NCBI GenBank assembly: GCA_019454045.1
Contig: SKCR01029065.1
Span: 58,576-122,575 of the forward strand
DNA: 64,000 bases
Direction: 5' to 3'
DNA from: Zanthoxylum bungeanum
Taxonomy: Eukaryota; Streptophyta; Magnoliopsida; Sapindales; Rutaceae
Shown here piece by piece: positions 35,315 through 46,908 of the stretch. The position numbers were made by a program, and so were the translations under genes. Under the pieces are notes generated by a model. It did no database searches. It worked only from the letters and a program-made list of their open reading frames with translations, and was not told the origin of the DNA. The first letter of the stretch is position 1. The number at the start of each line of letters is the position of its first letter.

Positions 35315-35455
35315 CAGCCCCACAGTCCACGCTAAAACACCTTCAAAACAGCCCCACAGTCCACGCTAAAACACCTCCAAAACAACCTCACAGTCCACGC
35401 TAAAACACCTCCAAAACAGCCCCCAGTCCACGCTACAACATCACCAAAACAGTCC
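35315..35455 (+). repeat. 34-bp tandem repeat, four copies
   Basis: Units start CAGCCCCACAGTCCACGCTA and continue AAACACCTCCAAAA, at about 35315, 35349, 35383 and 35416. The last unit is diverged. They lie shortly downstream of the CTATATAAG box in the Tat LTR. Confidence 0.85.
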
Positions 35456-36084
35456 CCTAAAACTGCACAATAACCACCATCAAACAGCAGCTCAAAAATC
35501 GTGAAAACAGTGATAAATAAACTACACTGCAGTGACCAAAAAATAGCAGCCCAAATACCCTAAAATAGTGGCCTAAATCATCGAAAACAGTGAACAAAAA
35601 ACTACAATATAAAACCTTTAAATAACCGCACAAAACAGCAGTAAAATAGAAGAAACAGTAAAGCGACTAAGGAAAATGGAAAATCTGTAAACCGGAAGAG
35701 TTGTGGAGTTTTAGCCCTTCCGACCACCGTGTAACACACGTCCGAGAGTCGACATAAAAGGTTATACCTGAGGGCACTTTTCATATTTATTTTCAATCAT
35801 CTTTTAATTATTATTTTTTTGTATGAGATTCGTTTGTGGATGCATGTTGTGGCTTTGAATGGATGAGGAAATATGTCTTCTCTTGTGGTATATAGGATGG
35901 AAACCCAGACGTAAATTCCGTAGCCGAATCCGAATGGACGGTAATGTGGTCTATACTTGGGAGACAACTCCACGTACCACTTGAGTAAACGGCACATATT
36001 TTGCTTTATTTTATCTTGTGTATTTATTATTCACATTTTATATTCCGCCTTTTACTTTCCGCATGTTACTTGCTTTTGTATTGA

Positions 36085-36860
36085 TGATATAACGCGTATG
36101 GGCTTAGTATGTTGGTCTAAAGGTCCTCAATTTGAGAGAAGAAAAGTCTAAAAGACTACCTTTATGACAGTACTTTGCCGCGCCGGACAAAGTATGTTTG
36201 GTTGAATGCGAGATATGTTCAATCGAGCATACGAAGTCATATATTGTTGTCTTTATTTTATATGCATTGTGATGTGATGCGCATGGGCTTAGTATGTTGG
36301 TCTAAAGGTTCTCTATTTGAGAAAAGAAAAGTCTAAAAGGCTACCTTTGCGATAATACTTTACCGTACTTTTTTTTAATATTCCGTCATTTATTTTCTGC
36401 AAGTTATCTGTTTATGTGTTGATGATGTAACGTGCATGGGCTTAGTATGTTAGTCTAAAGGTTCTCTATTTGAGATAAGAAAAGTCTAAAAGACTACCTT
36501 ACGACAATACTTTGACGCGCCGGACGAAGTATGTTTGGTTGAATGTGAGATATGTTCAATCGAGCATGAGAAGTCCCATATCCTTATCTTGTTTATTTTT
36601 ATGCATTGTCATGTCATGCGCATGGGCTTATCAAGTTGGATTAAAGGTCTTCCATTTCGAGGGATCAAAAACCTAAGGGCTACCTTTGCCACGATATTTT
36701 GCTGCGCCTTTTATTATTCTGTTATAACCTTATTGTATGCCATCTCCTTGCTTAATCATGCATCATAATATAACGCGAATGGGCTTATTACGTTGGTCTA
36801 AAGGTTCTCTATTTGAGGGAAGAAAATCCTAAAAGGCTATCTTTACCACAATATTTCGCC
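36085..36860 (+). repeat. Dimeric tandem repeat, units alternating about 185 and 155 bp
   Basis: The word GCATGGGCTTAGTATGTTGG and close variants recurs at about 36094, 36279, 36432, 36618 and 36774, each followed by TCTAAAGGT and an AAAAGTCTAAAAG stretch. Spacings are 185, 153, 186 and 156 bp, so the true unit is a dimer of about 340 bp. Odd-numbered monomers contain GGTTGAATGYGAGATATGTT, even ones do not. A partial copy is at 32775 in the left LTR. Confidence 0.85.
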
Positions 36861-36980
36861 GCGCTATTTATTATTCCGTTATTTGTATTTCTGTATCGCA
36901 TCATTGCACGTTTATTTCAATATATAATTGCCTCTTTAATCATCTCTTTGTATTTTGCATCTAATTGCTTCTCTTCATTA

Positions 36981-37275
36981 TGCATGCTTGTGTAATTGTT
37001 ATTTACTTGTGTTTCCGTAGGCGTAAGAATATTGTGTTTATGAAATTATGTGTTTTCCGTTATTCCGTTCTACTTTTATGCATGTTTGTGTAATTGTTAT
37101 TTACTTATGATCCCGTAGGCGTAAGTACAATGTGTTTATGAAATTATGCGTTTACCGTTATTCCGTTTTACTTTTATGCATGTTTTTGTAATTGTTATTT
37201 ACTTGTGTTTCTATATCCATGAATATAATGTGCTTATGAAATTGTATGTTTGTCGTTATAATGACTTACTTTCTA
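36981..37275 (+). repeat. 98-bp tandem repeat, three copies
   Basis: Units begin TGCATGCTTGTGTAATTGTT (or ATGCATGTTTGTG) at about 36981, 37079 and 37177, with GTGTTTATGAAATTATG near the middle. The third unit is diverged. Lies near the 3' end of the Tat LTR. Confidence 0.85.
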
Positions 37276-37515
37276 AGCATGCAAACTTATATATAGGTTA
37301 TATGTAAGTTTAGATATTAGTTTTATTTTTATGCGTGTGAACTTCGGAATAGAATACTTTTGAGCATATATGTTGCGTAAATTCAGTTAATTCATTACAC
37401 AAATCACATCATTACAAGTGGCATAAGTAAGGGACCATTCTGAACCCAATGGTTTGAGGTCTTCCCTTGTGAGAGGTGAGTGCGACCTTAAATCATTTTC
37501 CCGGTTTACTCCGGC

Positions 37516-37526
37516 TGGCGACTCCA
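37516..37526 (+). other. Candidate primer binding site after the Tat LTR
   Basis: TGGCGACTCCA resembles the TGGCGACTC start of primer sites known in Tat/Ogre elements. The match to a specific tRNA was not established here. It implies that a leader of another Tat copy begins at this point, but after about 80 bp the sequence changes to copia gag. Confidence 0.45.
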
Positions 37527-37599
37527 TGTTGTTTCTCAAGTTTAGTTCCCCCGTGGGCTATTCCATACTCCCGACTAAACCGTGAGCCTGGAACAGCGT

Positions 37600-38947
37600 C
37601 GTCCACATCTGTGTCCCACAAGAAGACTCTTGGAGAGTTGATGGCAATGCTGAAAGAAGCAGAGCTGGAGCTTTTAAAAGACAAGAAGCGCAAGGCGCAT
37701 CTTACTTCGACATCTTAGAAGGCAAAACTTGGCCGAAGGCTTCTGGAGGTGTGAAGAAGAAGAAGAAAGAAAGGGCAAATCCCAAGATGTCTACCTATAG
37801 TATGGCAAACGGGGTCTCTGGAAGCGTGACTGTCGTGAGTACAAGGCGCACATGAAGGAAGTGAAGGCTGGCAAGGCTCCGACTCTAGGTATGTTTGTTA
37901 TTAAAATAAACATGTCTACTTCTAGTTTTAAAAATTAGATTTTTTTATTCTTGATGTGGTCCTCATATATGTATTGATGTGCAGGATCTGTAGATTAGCA
38001 GGAGACTGACTTCAGGAGAGATCGACCTCCAAGTCGTAAATGGGACTAGATTCATCGTTTTGGTCGTTGGCACCTATATTTTGAATCTGCCCTCGGGGCA
38101 TGTACTTAATTTAGGATACTGTTATTTTGTACCTAGTTTGACTAGGAATATCATCTATGTATCTTGTTTAACTCGATGCGGATATACCTTTGTATTCCGG
38201 AACACTGAGCGTTTTATATATAAAGATGATGTTTTGATATGTACATCTGATGTTAATAATGGTCTTTATATTTTGAATATAAATGAATCTCAAACATATA
38301 ACATGACAATAAAATGCTCAAATTAAGTACACAGATGAAACCTATCTGTGACATGTCGTCTGGGACACATGAACAAGACTCGTATATCCACACTTTCGAA
38401 GAGTGGATTTTGGCCAGATTTGATCATAATTCATATGACGTCTGCGAATCTTGTTTATTAGGTAAAATCCCTAAACATCTTTTAGCGGTAAAGTGTACGT
38501 GCCATCGAACTGTTAGCCATCGTTCATAGTGACGTATGCATCACGTTATGGTTATGTGTATCTTATGAGACACAAATCAAAAACTTTTGAGAAATTCAAA
38601 GAGTTTCGACACTAAGTAGAAAAAAAGACAGGCAAAAGTATTAAAACATTGCGGTCGGATCGTGGTGGAGAATACTTAAGCAATGAGTTTTTCGATTACT
38701 TGAAAGAATATGGTATTCTTTCACAGTGAACTCCTCCAGGAACACCTCAATTGGATGGTGTGTCTGAACGAAGAAATCAAATTTTATTGGACATGGTAAG
38801 GTCAATGATGAGTCGCACTGAGCGACCAATTTCCTTCTGGGGATATGCATTGAACAGTGCAATACTTATTTTGAATAAGGTTCCATCAAAGTCTGTTGGA
38901 CAGACTCCATATGAAATATGGACAGGAAAGAAATCGGGTTTCTCTTC
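37600..38947 (+). pseudogene. Copia-1 gag-protease-integrase fragment (plus strand)
   Basis: Starts in gag (TLGELMAMLKEAELELLKDK), followed by a decayed zinc knuckle at about 37780-37840, protease flank (VVGTYILNLPSGHVLNLGYC), pre-integrase and integrase (DGVSERRNQILLDMVRSMMS, PYEIWTGKKSGFS). It ends at about 38947 against minus-strand copia sequence. No LTR, leader, RT or RNase H. Many stops and shifts. About 80% identical by eye to the minus-strand copy at 40125-41560, with which it forms a long inverted repeat. Confidence 0.8.
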
Positions 38948-41900
38948 AACACTTTGTCAATGTACGTACTCTGGGAGAGTCCAAGCAGCTTTCTAGATCT
39001 ATCCCTATAGATCTCTATTCCTAGAATAAATGCTGCTTCTCCTAGTCTTTCATGGAGAATTTCAATGAAAGCCAAGCTTTCACCGACGTTAACATGGGAA
39101 TGTCATTGTCAATAAGCAATACATCGTCAACATAAAGGACAATGAATGTCAGTGCTCTCTCACTAACCTTCTTATATACACAAGAATCATCTTCGTTTTG
39201 AAAGAAATCATATTCTTTTATGATCTCATCAAAATATTGGTTCCAAGACCGTAATTCTTGCTTCAATCCATAAATAGATCGATTTAACTTGCAAACCTTG
39301 TTTGCAAGTCTAGACACGATAAAACCGTCAGGCTGTTGCATGTAAACATCCTCCAAAAGGTTTCCATTAAAGAAAGCGGTTTTAACGTCCATCTACCATA
39401 TCTCATAATCGAAATATGCAGCAATAGCAAGCATTATCCGAATGGATTTAATAATGGCAACGGGTGAGAAAGTTTCGTCGTAATCGACAACATATCATTG
39501 ACGATACCCCTTCGCTACAAGCCTAGCTTTGTATGTTTGTACGTTTCCATCCATGTCGGTCTTCTTCTTGAAGACCCATTTGCATCCAATAGGCTTTACG
39601 CCTTCTGGTGCATCAACCAGTGTCCAAACTTGGTTGGTGTACATGGAATCCATTTTGGACTTCATGGCTTCTTGCCATAAAGCGAAATCGATAACTTATA
39701 TCAATTCCTCATACATAGCTGGTTCGTTATCCTCAATAAGATTCATATCTACATGAGGTGAGATCAGAAAACCATACCTCTCAGGTTGTTTCCTGACTCT
39801 CTCCGACCTACGCGGTCCTTGTGTAATAGAAGATTGTGGTACAGTCTCATCCCTGATGAACTGTTCGTGTTCATTAGGGAGTCGGTGTCATGGACAGTAT
39901 CACTTTGATTTTCATTGAGTTCTACTTTCCTCCCATTTACCACTGCATTTAGGAATTCATTTTCGTGGAAAATCATAGGTAGAGCAACAAATACCTTATT
40001 CTTTTGTGGGTTGTAGAAGTAATATCCTTTGGTTTCCCTAAGATATCCTATGAATAGGCATTTATCCGATTTGGGCTCAAGTTTGGTACCTTCCAAACGT
40101 TTGACGTATGCCCAGCATCCTCAAATCTTCGGGAATGAGAAACCCGGTTTCTTTCCTATCCATATCTCATACGGATTCTGTTGAACAGATTTTGACGGAA
40201 CATTATTCAAAATAAGAATTGCACTGTTTAATGCATATCCCCATAAGGAAATAGGTAGCTCTATGCGACTCATCATAGACCTTACCATGTCCAACAAAGT
40301 TTGATTTCTCCGTTCGGACACATCGTTTAATTACGGTGTTCCAGGAAGAGTCTACTGTGAAAGAATACCATATTCTTTTAAATAATCTAGAAACTCATTG
40401 CTCAAGTATTCGCCATCATGGTCCGACCGTAATACTCTTACCGGTCTTTTTTTCAACTTTGTATCGAAACTCTTTGAATTTCTCAAAAGTTTTCGACTTA
40501 TGTCTCATAAGATACACATAACCATAATACGATGCATCATCTGTAAAGGTTATGAAGTATTCGTATCCACCTCTAGCCTGGCTAGACATAGGCCCATATA
40601 CGTCACTATGAACGAGAGCTAATAATTCGGTGGCACGTTCACCTTTACCGCTAAAAGGTGATTTAGGCATTTTGCCTAATAAGCAAGATTCGCAGACGTC
40701 ATATGAATTTGGATCAAATCCGTCCAAGTACCCACTCTTCAAAAGTGTGGATATGCGAGTCTTGTTTATGTGTCCCAGACGACAATGCCACATATAAGTT
40801 TCATCTTTGTTATTCATTTTAAGCCTTTTGTTTGTTATATTATATGTTTGAGATTGATTTACATTCAAAATATAAAGACCATTATTTGCAACAGCAGTGC
40901 AAATTTCTACATCATTTTTATACATAAAACACACGGTGTTTCGAAATACAAAAGTATACCCACATTGGGTTAACATAGATACAGAAATAATATTCCTAGT
41001 CAAACTAGGTACATAATAACAGTCTGTTAGTTCAAGTACATGCCCCGAGGTCAGTTCTAAAACAAAAGTGCCAACGGCCAAAACGGTGACTGGTGCCCCA
41101 TTTCCGACGCGTAGATCAATTTCCCCTGAGGCCAGTCTCCTGCTAATCCGCAGATCCTTCACATCAGTATATATATGAGTACCACAACCAGAATCAAAAA
41201 ATCCAATTTTTAAAACTAGAAGTAGTCATGTTTATTTCAATAACAAGCATACCTGAAGCCGGTGCCTTGCCCGTTTTAATCTCCTTCTAGAGCGCCCTGT
41301 ACTCACAACAGTCACGCTTCCAGTGACCCCACTTGCCGTACTGGAGGCAAACATCCTGAGATTTGTTCTTAGGTTTCCCAGAAGCCTTTGACGATTTGGC
41401 TTTGCCCTTTCTCTTATGCTTCTTCTTCTTAACACCACCAGTCGCCTTAGGTCAAACCTTGTGAGACTGAGATGTTGAAGCAAAGTTCGCCTCGCGCTTA
41501 TTGCCCTTGAGAAACTCCTTCTCAGCTTCCTTCAGAATAGACATCAACTCTCCAAGAGTATCATCTTGGTTCATCAGGTTATAGTTGATGATAAACCCTA
41601 TCCAAGTGTCGGGGAGAGACTTCAAGATCAAATCTGTGGAAGTCTCAGCCTCAAAGACTATCCTAATCTGAGTCAGCTAATCAATGTTAGCTATCATCTG
41701 TGCCAAATGGGACTCAACAGACATGCCTTCTGACATACGTGCACAGAAGAGCTTCTTCTGTAACTCATATATTTTGCGATCTACGGTTAGATCAGTGAAG
41801 ATCGTGCAACCTCGCCAACATGTTATAGGGATCCAAGTCCCTGTTCTGTCGACAGAAATGCTGAGTCATAGCAGTAAGCATAATAGACTGAGCAGTAGAG

Positions 41901-42103
41901 TTGTCATCGCTGTGAGTATTCCAAAGCTCCAGCTCAAGTAACTGATCAGGCCTTGGCTTAGGCCCAAGAGGTGTCTCTATAGTATATAGCAGCCTCTCGA
42001 ATCCAAGGACTATCCTCAGATTCATTTCACAATCGGAAAAGTTTGTGACCTTGAAGACATTTTCACCCATGATAATGTCTCGGACACTGCCATTTCCCGT
42101 CAT
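38948..42103 (-). pseudogene. Copia-1 gag-pol remnant (minus strand)
   Basis: The gag start is taken at 42103 (MTGNGSVRDIIMGENVFKVT), followed by FSDCEMNLRIVLGFERLLY. A knuckle-like CLQYGKWGHWKRDC at about 41330 has Tyr where the second Cys is expected. A T-run disrupts the protease start near 41195. The 41162-40416 frame spans protease, pre-integrase (MWHCRLGH, CESCLLGKM) and integrase start (VHSDVYGPM). Then ERRNQTLLDMVRSMMS (40321-40121), the integrase C-terminal part, and RT with MDVKTAFFNGN and YVDDVLL (39392-39042) and LGEAAFILGIEIYRD. Tork-clade copia; at least five frame breaks. Confidence 0.85.
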
Positions 42104-44300
42104 CTTGATTATGATAGTCCAACTATCTAATCAACGATATATGGGTACAGTCTAACTGTTACAAGAAAAATAACATTATATTAGTCCAACTAATAAAATA
42201 ATTTTGTCGAAAAAATTTGAAAGCGCGTAAAACTAAGTATCTAAAAGAAATTGCAAATTCAATACTAGCCTCCCACTATTTTTCGATGAGCCTCTAACCT
42301 CTGTCGAGTACTCGGGAAACCCAGTTTCCTAGTGGGCTAGAATCTCGTTAAATAACACACAACCTTGACTTTGGCCAACAAGTTGTATGATATTTAACTA
42401 GGTAGATCTCAAAGATCAATTGGATCTCATCCAATTCCTAGATCCGGTAGGTGGACATCCAAGTCCGAAACATATATACAATACATATGTCAATATATCC
42501 AATATATTTGCCTAACCTGTTTTCCCTCTAAATCAACTAAGCATTGGCTTTGGCACAACAAGCTTAATGATTCCAGTTAAGCGGGATCCATTGACATGGA
42601 AAGCTTCGTAATCAATGTCGATGGACAAAAGTGATCTTGACTTGGCCAACAAATCACAACTTGGACAAGACATCGATGTGGAACAAAGCCTTCATGATTC
42701 AAACACATCCTTAATTGATAAAGGTCTTGACTTTGGCCAACAAACCAATGCCAACTTTGGATCTTGAGTAAGAATCACTCAATGGAAGGAAAAAGCTTAA
42801 TATGTTTTGAGGGTTTTTCGCATAATTGGCAACCAATTAATTATCTTTGTTAGGTCTCATCATACACCCTTAAGCATGCATTCTAAAAGCATAATAAGGC
42901 GCGAAAAGTAAATTAATAATGATATGCAGATGGATATTTAACAGATTGTTCCTAGAACAAATCACTCTCTTTCCTCTCCCCGGCTAGCACTATTCTACTT
43001 CTACCCAATTACATAATACAATAAGAGAAACCTCATTACATTGAGGCGAATTAGGTGAGAAGAGAATACAAAGAAATAATGAGAGATAAGGCTGGACACG
43101 TAGGTCCAATTTAATAAATTCCAATTTATAATAATTTCCAAAATTGCCTTTCCCTATAATATCCATCCAATATACGCTATTCATTCAACACATCCATGTA
43201 TTCATTCATAGCATGCAATTCAATCAATCTAATCCAATTAATTAATATTTGAATTATGTGATCATCCAATGTTCAAACAACGATTTGATTTTGCGTGAGT
43301 CCAACTCGTTTGAGAATAAGTACTCAAAGTACGAATTTTTGAATTGTATCGAACTACTCGTTAAATCTAATTTAATTCGTATTCAATACTAATTCATTTA
43401 TTTAATTCCAAATTAAATAACTACACTTTTTAATGTGCTTTAACGACTTAGATTCCAAATCTAATCTTATCGGGTCTCAAAGCCCAACTAACATCTAATG
43501 TTTGTTTAATTAAAGTCCGATGGGCTTTCAATTGATTTCATAAGGCATGGGCTTTGGTCAATATGGGTCAAACCCAATTACCAAGCCCAATTAAGGAATC
43601 ACCCTCATTTGCCAAGAAACCAATTTCAGTCCATAAAGCCCAATTAAACTTTTAAAGCCCATTTGTTATATTTGGACTTAATGGAATAATTAGGCCCAAT
43701 ATGGATCTAATCCAATTGGCCTAAACCAACTTGGCCCAACCAAGCTCATTATGCCCAAATACAATAATTTCAAGCCCAATTCAAAATCAAGCCCAATTAA
43801 TCAAATTTTAAAATTCCAAATTTTATAATTCAATTAACTAAAGTGTAATACTCAATTAATTATCTAAATTAATATTTCCAAAACATAATTTAATTAATTA
43901 ATTATGTATTCTTTTGTTCAACTTATGTCCAATATTTTTGAATCAAAAAATCAAGTCATTACATGCTAGATTGGTCATGGCAATGGTGGGTTTTTCATGT
44001 CCGATTTTATTTTCAATCCGATTGAATTTTAAATCAACATTTCCCAATCGTTTCAAGTCATCCAATGATCTAAGAAACAAAAAAAATACCATGACCCTAG
44101 GGTAATCTCAACATTCGGCCAAGCCATGTATGGGGAAAAAATTTGATCCAATCAATATTTCATGAAATTGATCATATACAACATCAATATATCATCATTC
44201 AAGCATACTCAATCAATCAATTTTATCAAATCATGCTCAAATTGATTTTATCCAAATTTTACCCTAATTCATTTCATGCTCCAATTGGCTCTGAAACCAT
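42104..44300 (-). mobile_element. Leader of Copia-1 copy c with primer site
   Basis: A 2.2-kb stretch with no coding signal between the 5' LTR and gag. The primer site reads TGGTTTCAGAGCC on the minus strand at 44287-44299, one change from TGGTATCAGAGC. Between 42370 and 43800 it holds many short repeats built on GCCCAATT, CTTGACTTTGGCCAAC and AATTAATT. The frames in it are not genes. Confidence 0.7.
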
Positions 44301-46230
44301 TGTTGGATTTCTAGATTTAGTCCCAAGATCAAATCAAGCATAAAATGTGAATGAATAATCAAAGAAGAGTGGCAGAAACACACTTACAATGATCGGTTTT
44401 AGGATGCTTCAAACAACAAAAATTTCCCTTTGTATTCGGCCAATGAGGTCCTTTGTATTTGATCTCCAAGCTCCAAGCTTTTGAGAGTATTCCAAGCTTT
44501 CGGGAATGGTTTCCCTATCACCTTTGTTGATTCCTTTGAGAGTGCTAGCTCTATGAAAATTGCCACAATTTTCTCACTTTCTTCTTTGTAAAATTCGGCC
44601 ATGCCAAAATTTTGGAGAAAAAAAAACTACTCAATGCCGAGAGCAAAATGAAGAGAAGAGAGAGATGATTTTGCAAAGTATTGACTTGTTTTATTGTTTT
44701 CCAAAAAACAATTAAAATGATATACCAAATTATGGTTTGGTAAAAGTCAATCAAAGCTTGACTTTGGAGTGTAAAAGAAGTCTCTACCAACTCCACCAAA
44801 ACACATCAACCAAAAGCAACTTAAGGTGACATGTGATGTGACATGTGGACCCCACTCGATTCAAAATACGAGTGGGCCCGCGAACACTCTCGGGCCCAAG
44901 TTCGCTAATTCCGAATTAATGAACTTTCGTCGCGACGTAATTAAATCGAATTTAATTAAATAATTATGCCTAGCAAAATTACTATTCACGTCGCTAACGA
45001 ATTAATTCTAAATTAACTCGTTTGCCCGAATTAAAATCTAATTTTAATTCTGTGTCGAAATCTAATTTCGTTTAATATATCAAATATATTATTTTATCGA
45101 TTAATTCCAAATTAATCTTTCTCTCTCTTCAAATAGTACTTTATCCAAGATAAAGTCTCTCCGCAATTAATCCCAGATTAATTAAGTTCGAATCATACAT
45201 CATCGGTGAATCTTCGGGAAGCGACCCAAGAGATCCCTGGATATGTTGGCAGTAAATCAGGTCGTCGGACTATCCGAACACGTACGTACCTCGTACTACG
45301 TTTTTACCGATTTACGAGATAAGGTTGGCTTCTAGCATAGCGCCATGCCTACCCAATTCTCCAGAAATATTCTTAATGGAATATACGATCTATATCAAGC
45401 GTAGTATACGTAGTATTGTGTATAGCGATCCAGTATCTGATGTTCACATGCAAGGCCTGGGGCTAAAATAGTGTATGCCCCGTACGAAGCACATATCGGA
45501 TTTCAAGCAACTAGTCTTTTTGAATTGGATAATCCTGACTTGGTCATATTATCCCGATAGTTGCAACATAATAGAGAACTAGTTCTGAATCCCTGCGTGA
45601 TCATCATCTCCACATGTATGAAATGATACTTCCGTTTTGACATCACATCCAATACACTACGATTCTCAATAAACCCATAAGAGGTGTACACAGAACCTAT
45701 TAAAGTCCTGGACGACCAAAACCAAAACATATCGATTGTCACAAGTACTAGCGATGCAAGTCTCAGGTTAAGACCAAATACACCTACCCTGATGCGGACT
45801 CCCATAGACACATATACATACTACTAATGGGATTCCGCGGGGTCTATCTAGAGCGAAGTTGTTTTCCGTACCATCGGTAAAACACTACCTCCTATCGCAT
45901 TTGCATAAGTATCCAATACTTAAATATATGAGAACTATGTCGTTATACCCACACAACATGCACAAGTGCAATACTAGTCTATTCCGCATTATCGATGTCC
46001 AGTCTCGATAATACTACGACTAGGGATGTTTAATGATTAAACCTTTATGGATTGATACTGTCTCATATCATCTCAATCCGGAACTAATCATAAGGACTTC
46101 TACCATTTTTATATCAAAGTAAATAAATACAAAATGGTAAAAGGCAATTTCATTACTGCATAGTTAATTTTGTACAAAAAACACAATGTCTTTTACAAAC
46201 AGTGACGCTATGGGTCATAATTGTCCAATA
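44301..46230 (-). mobile_element. 5' LTR of Copia-1 copy c
   Basis: Begins TGTTGGATTTCTAG and ends TTGTCCAATA (the last bases are mutated from CAACA); 1930 bp. Aligns with 356-2463 along its full length. Contains the hairpin array at about 44905-45185. The 45503-45811 and 44399-44799 frames are spurious. Positions 46231-46313 on its right hold no recognisable feature. Confidence 0.85.
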
Positions 46231-46313
46231 GATGCATCATTTTATTTCAAAATGCATAAATCCATTTACATTACATGTAGATCTAGGGCATACATCCCAA
46301 CACATCATGGGCA

Positions 46314-46716
46314 TTAATATAACTTTTGGATCCTCGGAGCCCTTCCTGTCGCAGAACCTCTGAGCCTTAATCTGGCAATAGTTTTCTTGCCCTGTTCAAA
46401 TCCCCAGCCAATTTCATTCCCCACTGCTATTGCGAACACATAATTTTGTCCCTTTGTTCTCTCTCTTCTTCTTTTGCTGGGACTTTCTTCCACTATTTCT
46501 CCCGTTTTCTTTTCCAACTTCTCCATCATGGCCTTCATGAATGTTTGAGTTGCTTCCCTTTCATTTTGAGCATCTTCTTTCTCACTGCACATGCTTTCTT
46601 CCATTTTCTCCATCCACTCCGTCGTCGAAGCATCTGAAGATCTATGGTTCTCGTCTTCTGTCATCGTCTTAGTGTGTTTTCTACTTCTTGTATTTCTCCC
46701 CACATATGGCGCCAAC
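46314..46716 (-). pseudogene. Gypsy gag N-terminal fragment and primer site
   Basis: On the minus strand the primer-type sequence TGGCGCCATATGTGGGGA (46697-46714) directly follows an LTR end (TGTTAACA at about 46717-46724). The frame from an ATG at 46664 (MTEDENHRSSDASTTEWMEK) is very acidic and basic in alternation, with TFMKAMMEKLEKKTGEIVEE, a possible coiled coil, and a basic KRRRERTKG. The position just after a TGGCGCC-type primer site fits the start of a gypsy gag. The rest of the element is missing. Family not determined. Confidence 0.5.
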
Positions 46717-46908
46717 TGTTAACAATTTTTTTTTGTTCTATGGATAACTCAGGAAAATCACTCCTCGGACAAACCTCCATAAACTGTGAATTTGTTTTGT
46801 TTATTAAGAACTAAAAATAAACTTAGCAGGTAAATAAGAAATCGCACAGACAAAATAAAGGATTTAATGTAGTTCGGCGTAATGGATCCAACCGAAATCT
46901 ATGGGCAC
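46717..46908 (-). mobile_element. Inner part of a gypsy 5' LTR, split by a later insertion
   Basis: TGTTAACAA at the left edge, then a T-run and GATTTAATGTAGTTCGGCGT, a phrase typical of many plant gypsy LTRs. It breaks off at ATGGGCAC (46908), where the Athila-like derivative begins, and appears to resume at 51408 (GTCACAAGAAAAATGAAATC). Confidence 0.55.

Larger units (their letters stand above)
34573..37513 (+). mobile_element. Tat LTR with three internal tandem repeat arrays
   Basis: Start set by the polypurine tract (TTGTAGGCATAC at 34572). The end is uncertain but must lie between about 37430 and 37515, before the primer-like TGGCGACTCCA. The LTR is about 2.9 kb, and contains a CTATATAAG box at about 35150 that could be its promoter. 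No genes; the small frames at 34786-36995 are spurious. Confidence 0.65.
32986..37515 (+). mobile_element. Tat/Ogre-type gypsy, truncated right copy in tandem
   Basis: Starts inside integrase (AGCCGTGGCCTTTCTCAGCA at about 32990, equal to about 21032 of the left copy), then a 3' noncoding region with minisatellite, polypurine tract (AAAGTGGGGGCG, 34559-34570) and an LTR from about 34573. A primer-site-like TGGCGACTCCA follows the LTR, so this LTR is followed by a leader, as in an LTR-body-LTR-body tandem. gag, pro, RT and RNase H are missing. Confidence 0.75.
38948..46230 (-). mobile_element. Copia-1 element (copy c), 3' end missing
   Basis: From right to left: 5' LTR 44301-46230, primer site, a 2.2-kb leader, gag, protease, integrase, and RT up to STYIDKVLKR at about 38950. 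RNase H, polypurine tract and 3' LTR are absent: the sequence flips into the plus-strand fragment at about 38947. This is the best-preserved body of the Copia-1 family in the window, though still full of frame breaks. Confidence 0.85.

Noticed and set aside
35315..35455. Coding of a Pro/Thr/Lys-rich repeat protein
   Set aside because: The 34-bp unit is not a multiple of three, so no frame persists; the array is in an LTR.
40416..41162. A 248-codon minus-strand frame as a stand-alone gene
   Set aside because: It is the protease-integrase segment of the Copia-1 polyprotein, with frame breaks on both sides.
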